Shown in pieces: positions 44,233 through 51,593 of a stretch of DNA of 64,000 nt; the stretch's first letter is position 1, and the number at the start of each line of letters is the position of its first letter. Where the stretch lies: the NCBI RefSeq assembly GCF_017313785.1, contig NZ_JAFLNL010000010.1:1-64000 (forward strand), given 5' to 3'. The position numbers and the translations under genes are program-made. The notes under the pieces are model-generated. The model was not told where the DNA came from. It saw nothing but the letters and a program-made list of their open reading frames with translations, and ran no database searches. The stretch is from Flagellimonas aurea. Lineage in GTDB: Bacteria > Bacteroidota > Bacteroidia > Flavobacteriales > Flavobacteriaceae.

Positions 44233-47200
44233 TCAACACTTGAAAAATGAAAAGTTGCCCCCCACGGCGCCTATAAGGTTTTCAATAGTACTTGCGGCAG
44301 AACCGACAGCATAAAAGGAATCATACAGAACTTCCTTATAGATATCGCATGCCAATGCTTGAAGTGCCAAGGTGATGTCCTCATCCATGCCAGTAGTGTT
44401 CATCAATATGAGTGCTTGGGATGCAAGGGCATACAGTTTCACCAAGGTTAGACTGTAGGTGGCCACAATGCCCAAAGGTAGGCCTCCTAGACCGGTTACT
44501 GCCAGACCCACATTCATTCCGGACAATACTTCTTTGTAGCCCTGTATGACGCTGTCCAGCTCCATTAACTGTTCATAGGTAGTCCTAGTTCCGCCACCTG
44601 TCTGGTTGGGCAAAATGCCGTATAGTTCCCCATTCACCGGATTTATTTTCCAGAAGGACTTTGTCTGAAGGGAAGTATCAAAAAACTTCAACTCCGAACC
44701 TCCGAAAACAAATTTGCTGAAATAGCCATAGTCCTCACCCAAAGCTTTGGTCGTGAACCGCTCGTCCAGCCCCCTGTCCTTGTTCAACAAGAGTGGTTTT
44801 CCCTTCAATAGGTCAAGGGCGCTGTCCTCAAAAACATGGCCTTCTAAAATGGCCAATTGGGCCGTTTTTTTGAGGGTTTCTGCAAAACCGCCCTTACTAT
44901 CACGGGTGGCCGAAAGGTATTCCGAGGTAGGCAGGTAATCAAATGAGGTCTTGGATTCCTTGTTATAATAGCCCGGGGTGAGTTTTATCAGGCATGAGCG
45001 GAAGCCACTGGGATAGGTGATGGCCTTGTCCGTAACCTGGTCATTCAAGGGCTGCATCATGGTCAATAAAAGAGCTGGATAGCTTAAACCTCCCTTTTGC
45101 AACTCCTCAACTGCTCTCCCGAGATCGTTGTCCTGATAGGCCTCAAACCACGCTTTGTTGCTCATCAATGTTTTTAGGTATTCCGTAAGTTGGAGCGAAA
45201 GGGTGGGAGCTTCCCGTTCAAAGGCCATTACGGCACCGCCCAATAACATTTCATGTACTTCGTCTATCATTTTTCGGTCAGGCCTTATGGGGCTCATGTA
45301 GTTGTCCTTATGGAGTTCGTACCCGGCAAGGGTCCTTTTTATGGGTTGCATTCCATTGCTACTGATGGTAAGGTAGAGGCCAATCATCCTGTTTCCTAGA
45401 ACGTTGTCGTTCTCTGGAAAATGATAGGTCAATCTTATCCGGTGCACTGTGTCCTTCACCTTCACGACCACCTCATGGTCTTTACCCTCATCAAACGAGT
45501 TGTAGGTGAGCACATAAGTGGGGAAATGCAACTGACCTACGAATTCCTTTATTTTCGTTATGGTCCGTTCTTGGTCATCTGCTTGGATTTCAACAAAGTC
45601 CATGTTTTCCCTTAAACGCTTATAAAAAGTATCTACAGCGAACACATTGAGCAAGATGGCAGGAGGTCCGGCATCATAAATGGAGCGGTATGATGGGTCG
45701 TACTCATCATTGTTGTGCCCGTCCGTTGCATACAGGATGAGATCAACATCCAATTGTTTTGCACTTAGCAGCGAGGTATATATGTTGGAACCTGTTTCTT
45801 GGAGTAGCAACTGTGCGGTCGGATAGGCTTCCTTCACATCACTTTCGGTATTTCTCAAAAATGTTTTGATGCCTTCTCCCCGATATTCCGTGGGCATGCT
45901 CATAGAGGTATCGTAAAGCAGCAGTATTTTGGGTGAAATACTGTTCTGCTGCATCCAGACCATGGGGCTCTGTCCATTGTCCGCAACCTCAAAATTGGCT
46001 GTGGAAAGCCCTCCGATGATATTTCCTTCGGCATCCATTGGTTCCAGTTCCAATCTGACTTTTGGGAAGGCCTGTGGAACGACTTTTCCTTCTAAGGAGT
46101 GTATGTTATCGATGGCACCAGCCAATTCCTCTTTGGGTAGAACCGTGGGATTGTAACGGTCCAATACTTTTTCCCCTTCCAAGTTGATGGGTTCTCCCAA
46201 AAAGGAGCGTTCTTCCAAATATGTGGTATCCTTATTGATATCTTGAAGTGCCAAGCAAGGTGTAAAGTTGCACACCTGGGAGATGGATTTTGTGGCCTGG
46301 TCTTCAAACGCCATGTTGTTCAAGAAGAGTACTTGCAACTGGTTGCCCAAGAGTTGGGACAGTTTCCAGGTACCTGAGACGAGCTCCGTTTCGTTCCATT
46401 TGTCCATGGCGTTCCGGCATGAAAGAGCTATGGTGATATCGTTGTCCTTGGGCTTTTTCAATGCAGTGGCATCACTGAACCTTTTCTCTTGGTTAGTGGG
46501 GTGCAACTGCCCGAAGGGCACTGCGGGATCGAACACATGGGCATATTTTTCCCCACCATTCTCATATAGGATGACAGAGGGCACACCATTCTTATGGAAT
46601 CCTTGGTTGACCGATGCCTCCCTAATATATTTTTCGTCGATTTTTTCCAAAAGATCATTGGCCAACACCTCGGATCTTTTCTTTAGATCGGGGATGACCT
46701 CAAAGCTCCCGTTTGTTTCCGAGGCACCCAAAGCCTTGTTCCACTTATGCATTTGTCGTTCAGAAATGGGAGGATCAAAATCGGGAATGTGTTTTTTGAA
46801 AACGATGTCCTTGGCCCCATCCAGGGAAATGTTGGTATGTTCCAAGACCACCTTTGCCTCAAATCCGGCCTCCACCAACATATCTTTCAATATTTCCGCT
46901 TTTTCCCGGGGAGTGGCCAAACCACACCGCAATGCCATATCGGTGCCATAAAGGGTTTCATGGGCCAGCTGTCTCAAAAAGTCACGCTGGTTTGGCAAAA
47001 CCTGAAAGCTTTCCCTGACAAAATCCGTCATTGCTTTGGGGTCTTTGGAAGCGATAAGGGTATTTCTTCTACCGATGAGATGGTCGGGACTTTGTTCGAG
47101 TTTTTTGATCATGTCTTCCCAAACCCCAAAGGGCGGCCTGCCCAAGTCTTCATCGTCACAGCCTTGAAACAATAGGGGGGATAGGTACAATCCTGTCCCG

Positions 47201-47265
47201 CCAAGCACCATTTGCTTGAAAAAGTCCCTTCGGGATGCACTGTTGGTCATAGGGTTATCCATCAA
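44233..47265 (-). CDS. Tat-signal lipoprotein with VWA domain and transglutaminase-like region
   Basis: This 1010-residue protein has a twin-arginine signal (SRRDFFKQMVLGGTG) followed by a lipobox (LLFQGC, Cys36), so it should be a folded lipoprotein in the envelope. Residues ~100-250 look like a transglutaminase-type fold (REKAEILKDMLVEAGFEAKVV, then YAHVFDP with H243 and D246), but the usual catalytic Cys position seems to be replaced. Residues ~445-550 are a VWA domain with an intact MIDAS (D452-x-S454-x-S456 in LLYDTSMSM; D515 in YATDGHNND). The C-terminal half (~550-1010) is not recognised and has a hydrophobic stretch at about 930-965. It overlaps the next gene by 4 bp and is the last of seven in the island operon. 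Confidence 0.75.
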   Translation of the reverse strand: MMDNPMTNSASRRDFFKQMVLGGTGLYLSPLLFQGCDDEDLGRPPFGVWEDMIKKLEQSPDHLIGRRNTLIASKDPKAMTDFVRESFQVLPNQRDFLRQLAHETLYGTDMALRCGLATPREKAEILKDMLVEAGFEAKVVLEHTNISLDGAKDIVFKKHIPDFDPPISERQMHKWNKALGASETNGSFEVIPDLKKRSEVLANDLLEKIDEKYIREASVNQGFHKNGVPSVILYENGGEKYAHVFDPAVPFGQLHPTNQEKRFSDATALKKPKDNDITIALSCRNAMDKWNETELVSGTWKLSQLLGNQLQVLFLNNMAFEDQATKSISQVCNFTPCLALQDINKDTTYLEERSFLGEPINLEGEKVLDRYNPTVLPKEELAGAIDNIHSLEGKVVPQAFPKVRLELEPMDAEGNIIGGLSTANFEVADNGQSPMVWMQQNSISPKILLLYDTSMSMPTEYRGEGIKTFLRNTESDVKEAYPTAQLLLQETGSNIYTSLLSAKQLDVDLILYATDGHNNDEYDPSYRSIYDAGPPAILLNVFAVDTFYKRLRENMDFVEIQADDQERTITKIKEFVGQLHFPTYVLTYNSFDEGKDHEVVVKVKDTVHRIRLTYHFPENDNVLGNRMIGLYLTISSNGMQPIKRTLAGYELHKDNYMSPIRPDRKMIDEVHEMLLGGAVMAFEREAPTLSLQLTEYLKTLMSNKAWFEAYQDNDLGRAVEELQKGGLSYPALLLTMMQPLNDQVTDKAITYPSGFRSCLIKLTPGYYNKESKTSFDYLPTSEYLSATRDSKGGFAETLKKTAQLAILEGHVFEDSALDLLKGKPLLLNKDRGLDERFTTKALGEDYGYFSKFVFGGSELKFFDTSLQTKSFWKINPVNGELYGILPNQTGGGTRTTYEQLMELDSVIQGYKEVLSGMNVGLAVTGLGGLPLGIVATYSLTLVKLYALASQALILMNTTGMDEDITLALQALACDIYKEVLYDSFYAVGSAASTIENLIGAVGGNFSFFKC

Positions 47266-47843
47266 AAAAGTGCTTCAATATCCAATTGGTCAAATGCATC
47301 CCAAACAGCTTGTTTTTCAATATTGTCCGCTTGCATGTTTACTGCGAATCGGTCTTTGTACAGGAAGTTGATCATGACCTTCCCTTCAGTTTTATAGACA
47401 GTTTCCACACCCAACATGGTATTGTTGTTCAGGATTTTTTCCGATTTAGTATCGGTTTCCATGTCAGTGTTCAGGTTTTTGAAGGCAATGTACTGCGAGG
47501 TGAGCATTGTACCCTTTTCCCCGGCACCATCGTTCACGTTCACAACTAATCTGCTTTTATCGGAGCCTTCGTATGTGGCCGTGGCACCGCTTATTCCATA
47601 GCCGGTCAATGTGCCTTTGACTATTTTCTGGCGTTCCATGCCCTGAAGGGTTTTGGGAAACCAATTATTGAGTGTTTCTTCGGACACAGGCTCGGTTTCT
47701 TTTAAGTCTTGTGACTGTTTGGCCAAATCTTGTACGGTTTTGCCCATTTTTACGGTTTCATCAACGGTGTTGTCTTTTTTGTTCTGTGTATTGCATGAGA
47801 CCATCAGCAACATCAGGCCCAGTATTTTCAATATTGTTTTCAT
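47262..47843 (-). CDS. Island lipoprotein A, paralogue of lipoprotein B
   Basis: From ATG 47843 the protein has 193 residues with a lipobox (GLMLLMVSC). It is unrecognised, but shares length, order and segments with the 193-residue product at 48999-49580: a polar helix, LNNWFPKTLQGM (LPETLLGM in the other), NDGAGEKG, DRFAVNM (NRFAVDV) and a closing acidic helix (LDIEALF / LNLEQLK). The two are probably ancient tandem duplicates. It overlaps the VWA gene by 4 bp, suggesting coupling. Confidence 0.65.
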   Translation of the reverse strand: MKTILKILGLMLLMVSCNTQNKKDNTVDETVKMGKTVQDLAKQSQDLKETEPVSEETLNNWFPKTLQGMERQKIVKGTLTGYGISGATATYEGSDKSRLVVNVNDGAGEKGTMLTSQYIAFKNLNTDMETDTKSEKILNNNTMLGVETVYKTEGKVMINFLYKDRFAVNMQADNIEKQAVWDAFDQLDIEALF

Positions 47844-47865
47844 TTGATTACGATCAATTATGGTT

Positions 47866-48408
47866 TTAATAAGAGGCATTTATTTTGCCCGAAATCGGAA
47901 AATTGCCATCACGTTCTATCATTCCACTGCCTTCGCCCGTAAAGGTCATTTCCAGCTTGTTTGCTGTTAACTTTTTAACGGTGATAATCCCTTTTTTGAA
48001 AACGATCCGTTTGTTGGTTCTTTTTACATCCCTATCGGCATTGAAGAAGTTGAGATCTACTTTTATTTTTCCCGCATTCGCATCTGGGATGCTGTATTCT
48101 GCACTTTGGTCATCCAGAATATTGGTATGTGTAAGGTTTAGGTTGAGCTGAAACGGGTTTCCATCCGCCCTGAATAAAAGTAAAATACTATCGTTTGCAA
48201 AGGTTCGTTTTACAGGCAGCAAGTCTTCTTGTTCAATATGGAACACCTTGTTTTCCATGGTGACCTCCACGGCAAAGTTGCCCGAAAGTTCACCAGTGGA
48301 CGCTGCAACTTCTTTTTTTTGGTCATTTTTACATGAAAAGAACAGGGTTCCTGCTATCAAAAAGCATAGGAAATAGTTGTAGGAATTGATTTTTCTACGA
48401 TTCATCAT
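47866..48408 (-). CDS. Island lipoprotein of unknown function
   Basis: This 180-residue lipoprotein (AGTLFFSC lipobox, Cys26) is unrecognised. After the cysteine it has a run of amphipathic strands (GNFAVEVTMENKVFHIEQ, SILLLFRADGNPFQLNLNL), suggesting a beta-sandwich. It is in the middle of the seven-gene operon, 22 bp before lipoprotein A. Confidence 0.55.
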   Translation of the reverse strand: MMNRRKINSYNYFLCFLIAGTLFFSCKNDQKKEVAASTGELSGNFAVEVTMENKVFHIEQEDLLPVKRTFANDSILLLFRADGNPFQLNLNLTHTNILDDQSAEYSIPDANAGKIKVDLNFFNADRDVKRTNKRIVFKKGIITVKKLTANKLEMTFTGEGSGMIERDGNFPISGKINASY

Positions 48409-48426
48409 TTAAATTTTAAGAGTGGG

Positions 48427-48990
48427 CTACCTTGCCTTTAGCATGACTATTTTTTTCTTCTCATCGAACATTACAAGGAATGTGTCACCTGGAATGAATG
48501 TATCTCCAGGAATGAATGTGTCATCTGGAATGAATGTGTCTCCGGGGATATAGGCTTGCGAGAGATCAAAGGCCAGTATGGCATCTTTTTGAGGTGCCAT
48601 CGAAAAGTTTTTGGTGCTTTTTATGGATAGGAATGTCCTTTTCTCGATATCCGAATACTCATGTGGATGTACGGAGCGGGAACCTGTTTTGGAGCTGTTG
48701 CCCGCGAACTGTCTTTTTTTAATATCCGAATACTCATGCGGACGTACCGAACGGCTGGATTCCCCATACAGCATACCGGCAAAAAAAGTGCTGCCCGGGT
48801 ATTTTTTGGCTGCTGTGGTTTTGTCGGGCAAGGCCTCTGCTGGAAGGATATCCACAACTGTTTTTGTTTCATTGTCAATGGCCACAATGATTTTTTTGCC
48901 ATTTTTGAGTGATATTGCCTTTGATTGGGCCTGTGTGAGTGTGGCGATGCTTATGAATGCGATCGCGAGGATAATGGTTCTTGTTTTCAT
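48427..48990 (-). CDS. Secreted protein with two sets of internal repeats
   Basis: This 187-residue protein has a signal peptide (MKTRTIILAIAFISIATLTQA). Its middle holds two copies of a 15-residue motif, RPHEYSDIKKRQF and HPHEYSDIEKRTF, spaced 25 residues apart. Near the C-terminus four perfect or near-perfect hexapeptides IPGDTF (one IPDDTF) follow each other and lead into LVMFDEKKKIVML. No family is recognised. The hexapeptide tract looks like a solenoid or flexible adhesive segment. Confidence 0.6.
   Translation of the reverse strand: MKTRTIILAIAFISIATLTQAQSKAISLKNGKKIIVAIDNETKTVVDILPAEALPDKTTAAKKYPGSTFFAGMLYGESSRSVRPHEYSDIKKRQFAGNSSKTGSRSVHPHEYSDIEKRTFLSIKSTKNFSMAPQKDAILAFDLSQAYIPGDTFIPDDTFIPGDTFIPGDTFLVMFDEKKKIVMLKAR
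48478..48549 (-). repeat. 18-bp coding tandem repeat (4 copies)
   Basis: Four 18-bp units encode IPGDTF, IPDDTF, IPGDTF, IPGDTF. Units differ by a few bases, mostly synonymous, so the array could expand or contract by slippage without breaking the frame. Confidence 0.8.
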
Positions 48991-48998
48991 GATTTCAT

Positions 48999-49580
48999 TT
49001 ATTTAAGTTGTTCCAAATTCAATTCCTTGACGAGTTGTTCCAATTCTTCATGCCCCACCTCATAGGTCTCCACGTCAACTGCAAATCGGTTTTCGTGGAA
49101 CATGGACAGGTTGAACTTGCCATTTTTCAGGCTGGATTCTTTTACTTTGATGTCGCTGATGGTTGTTGTTTTGGTGCTACCCCAAGTACCTTTCTCATCG
49201 TATTCTATGGTGCTGGACATTCGGTAGGAACTAACGGCATTGTTTCCTTTTTCACCAGCGCCATCAATGACCATTACTCTGATTCTCCTATTGTTTACAC
49301 TATATGTTGCGCTACAGGAGCCAATATCTGGAAGCAGGTTGATGGTCGAGGAAGTTAGGGGCATTCCTAAAAGTGTTTCGGGCAACCATGACGCAAATTC
49401 TTCCTTGGTCAAAGGCGTTTCATTCGCCAGACTTGACTGGTTCTCTTGCACATCCTTGGCTGTCCTTACCAGTTCAACGGTGTTGGTTGCATCTTGGTCG
49501 GGTTTCTTGCTTTCTTTGCTTCCACAGGATACGAGCAGGAACGAAACAAATGGAATTATATAGGAGTTATTGATTTTCAT
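48999..49580 (-). CDS. Island lipoprotein B, paralogue of lipoprotein A
   Basis: This 193-residue lipoprotein (VSFLLVSC) shares layout and segments with the protein at 47262-47843 (LPETLLGM, VIDGAGEKG, ENRFAVDV). It is unrecognised otherwise. It lies between the repeat protein (8-bp gap) and a helical exported protein (15-bp gap). Two distinct copies in one operon suggest hetero-oligomer formation or recognition of different partners. Confidence 0.65.
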   Translation of the reverse strand: MKINNSYIIPFVSFLLVSCGSKESKKPDQDATNTVELVRTAKDVQENQSSLANETPLTKEEFASWLPETLLGMPLTSSTINLLPDIGSCSATYSVNNRRIRVMVIDGAGEKGNNAVSSYRMSSTIEYDEKGTWGSTKTTTISDIKVKESSLKNGKFNLSMFHENRFAVDVETYEVGHEELEQLVKELNLEQLK

Positions 49581-49595
49581 AGGACAATGATGGTT

Positions 49596-50300
49596 TTAAT
49601 ACCCTGTGCAAGGTTTGAGCTTGTCCATTTGTTGGCTTATGGCCATGCCTTCTTTCATAAGGGAAAGCGGATGAAAGTATTTCAGCAAGTATTGATTTAT
49701 TTTTGTGAATTCTATCGACAAATTATCTTCATAGTAAGGGTCTACAAAGGCGTAATCGTTTATGTAAAACTGTACCATGGTTTTTTCAAAATCTGTGTTT
49801 TTCTCTTTAACATACAATAGATTAAAGTCTTTTTTTATTTCGGAAATATAATCCATGTCTTCTTGTGACATTTCTGGCCCCAACTTACCTAAAGTGTTGA
49901 ATAATTCCTCCGTACAGAACATAATCGTGGTGCTGGACATCATGGCCATCAGTTGCATCCCTAACAGGTCGTAGGTCCTTCTGCAGTCACTATCCTTTTC
50001 TGTTTCTGTCTTAAGTGCTTCTAATTCCGAAATATATTTGGCCATTAGGTACAAGCATTTGGTCTGAGGTGAATAATCATCGAGATTTTCTGAAAACTCC
50101 CCCCATTTTTTGAATTTATCTTTAAATGCCTCCTTAAATTTCCGTTGAGCTTCAGTATCTGCGGCTTTTTCGGCATCATCCTGTGCCTCGCCAAAGAAAT
50201 CCTGCGCTTCACCCATAATGTCGTCCAAGTCAAAATCCTGTGCTTGTGTCCCTGTCCACATGAGCATTAAAAACATAGCGCATCCCAATAATTTTTTCAT
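49596..50300 (-). CDS. Exported helical protein of unknown function
   Basis: The ATG at 50300 gives 234 residues with a signal peptide (MKKLLGCAMFLMLMWTGTQAQ). The mature part is acidic and mainly helical (DLDDIMGEAQDFFGEAQ; EAQRKFKEAFKDKFKKW) with four scattered cysteines that may form disulfides. No family is recognised. It belongs to the island operon, 17 bp after the DUF4412 gene. Confidence 0.55.
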   Translation of the reverse strand: MKKLLGCAMFLMLMWTGTQAQDFDLDDIMGEAQDFFGEAQDDAEKAADTEAQRKFKEAFKDKFKKWGEFSENLDDYSPQTKCLYLMAKYISELEALKTETEKDSDCRRTYDLLGMQLMAMMSSTTIMFCTEELFNTLGKLGPEMSQEDMDYISEIKKDFNLLYVKEKNTDFEKTMVQFYINDYAFVDPYYEDNLSIEFTKINQYLLKYFHPLSLMKEGMAISQQMDKLKPCTGY

Positions 50301-50317
50301 AGTATAAATTTTAGATT

Positions 50318-51250
50318 TTAAAACCCACCCATGGTGGAGTATTCCGCTTTTATAATTGACATGCTTTCTTCTTTCAGTTCGGTGCATACCATACTAAAGT
50401 TGTCCTTTTTCTTCTTGGCCGATTCAAACTGCATTTCCATGAACATGGTGTTCTCGCCAATGGGCAATACACTGCTTGGCAGGCCTTCGGTGTTGGCTAT
50501 GCCGCCCAAGTATCCCACAGGGGTCTCATTGGTGACCCACACTTTTGAAATGCCATCTTTGCTTGTAATTTGATAACCTTCGCAATGGTAGCCAAGAATG
50601 GTCTTGCCCGCAATGGGGACGACTTTGATATCTTCTGCTGCCTGTTTGTTTTTTTCCTCCATCTTTTTGGTGAGTTTTTCTATGGTTTTTTTCCCGGCTG
50701 GGATTTTCATGGCCATTTTTTGTTTGCCATCGTCAGTGAACATTACCATGGCTTGGTTTTCCATGTCCATAACAGTAATGCTGTTCATTGTGCCCTCTTT
50801 GTGCCAATTGCCAAAATACGGTTGGCCCGGTTCCATCCAATACTGTATTTCGGTCTCGTCTTTTTGGCTGGAAATTTTCATTGTGGCCTTATACGAGAAT
50901 TCATAAACTTCAGGAACCCCTTTTAGGTCGCTACCCCCGAACAAACCTGCCATCTTTTTTTGCATGGCAGCTTCTTTGGCCTTGTTTTGTTGTTTTGTGG
51001 AGTCAATGTTCTTTTCGGTTTCCCCAATATTTTTCGGGGCGTCCTTTTTGTTCTTTTTTCCTTTACCCCCTTTGGTTATGGAATCGATGGCATTATCCGT
51101 TCCTTTTGATACTTCTTCATCCGTACGGTTCATTATGGTCCGTTCAACGGCATTCTCTGCTTTTTTCTTCAATTTTTTAAAAAATTGGGCTTCTGCGGAG
51201 TATGTTATGGCTAGGCAGCACATAAGCATGATAACTACTTTTCTTTTCAT
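50318..51250 (-). CDS. DUF4412 domain exported protein
   Basis: This 310-residue protein has a signal peptide (MKRKVVIMLMCCLAITYSAEA), a basic helical segment (FFKKLKKKAENAVERTI), a low-complexity lysine-rich linker, and a C-terminal DUF4412-like domain (about residues 110-300: QYWMEPGQPYFGNW, GKTILGYHCEGYQI, GISKVWVTNE). The fold suggests a periplasmic LolA/LppX-like lipid- or protein-binding clamp. It is the first gene of the seven-gene operon. Confidence 0.75.
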   Translation of the reverse strand: MKRKVVIMLMCCLAITYSAEAQFFKKLKKKAENAVERTIMNRTDEEVSKGTDNAIDSITKGGKGKKNKKDAPKNIGETEKNIDSTKQQNKAKEAAMQKKMAGLFGGSDLKGVPEVYEFSYKATMKISSQKDETEIQYWMEPGQPYFGNWHKEGTMNSITVMDMENQAMVMFTDDGKQKMAMKIPAGKKTIEKLTKKMEEKNKQAAEDIKVVPIAGKTILGYHCEGYQITSKDGISKVWVTNETPVGYLGGIANTEGLPSSVLPIGENTMFMEMQFESAKKKKDNFSMVCTELKEESMSIIKAEYSTMGGF

Positions 51251-51318
51251 GACGATTGTATTTTGTTTATGTTTAATTGGATAATGAAAAAGGGTTGGGG
51301 GAGTATTTGCCTTTCTCG

Positions 51319-51465
51319 TTATTTTTTTAATCGCTTGGTTTCTTCCTTTTTGATTTCCAAAGTTTGGACTACCTTGTTTTCTAATAAAATGTTCAACTGG
51401 TATTTCCCGCTTTTTAAGTGGTCGATACTCATATATATTTTATCGTGTCCCGTACCTTTTTTCAT
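51319..51465 (-). CDS. Possible short protein or gene remnant before the island operon
   Basis: A 48-residue frame (MKKGTGHDKIYMSIDHLKSG then a strand pair and KKEETKRLKK) ends like the C-terminal beta-hairpin tail of many secreted Flavobacteriaceae proteins. The frame can be extended upstream to 51555, but those residues overlap a tandem DNA repeat. It may be the remnant of a larger gene. Confidence 0.3.
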   Translation of the reverse strand: MKKGTGHDKIYMSIDHLKSGKYQLNILLENKVVQTLEIKKEETKRLKK

Positions 51466-51535
51466 GATGTTCGGAAGAGGTGTAAAACCTGCTAGTTGAA
51501 ACTTATGATAAAGGTATCTTGGAGGGGAAAGAGTG

Positions 51536-51574
51536 GATGGAAGATATGTTTCCAATGATGGAAGATATGTTTCC
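51536..51574. promoter_or_regulatory. Direct repeat with 21-bp period before the island operon
   Basis: GATGGAAGATATGTTTCC occurs at 51536-51553 and again at 51557-51574. A 21-bp period puts both copies on one face of the helix, as AraC-type proteins require. It lies between the HTCS regulator gene and the operon it probably controls, though about 290 bp before the first start codon. Confidence 0.5.
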
Positions 51575-51593
51575 GACTGTGAAAAAACCTTGT

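Noticed and set aside
46268..46951. 227-residue plus-strand frame inside the VWA gene
   Set aside because: It is antisense to a long coding gene with clear domains, and has no recognisable features.
48478..48549. Short tandem repeats as a CRISPR array
   Set aside because: The 18-bp units are contiguous without spacers and encode an in-frame hexapeptide.
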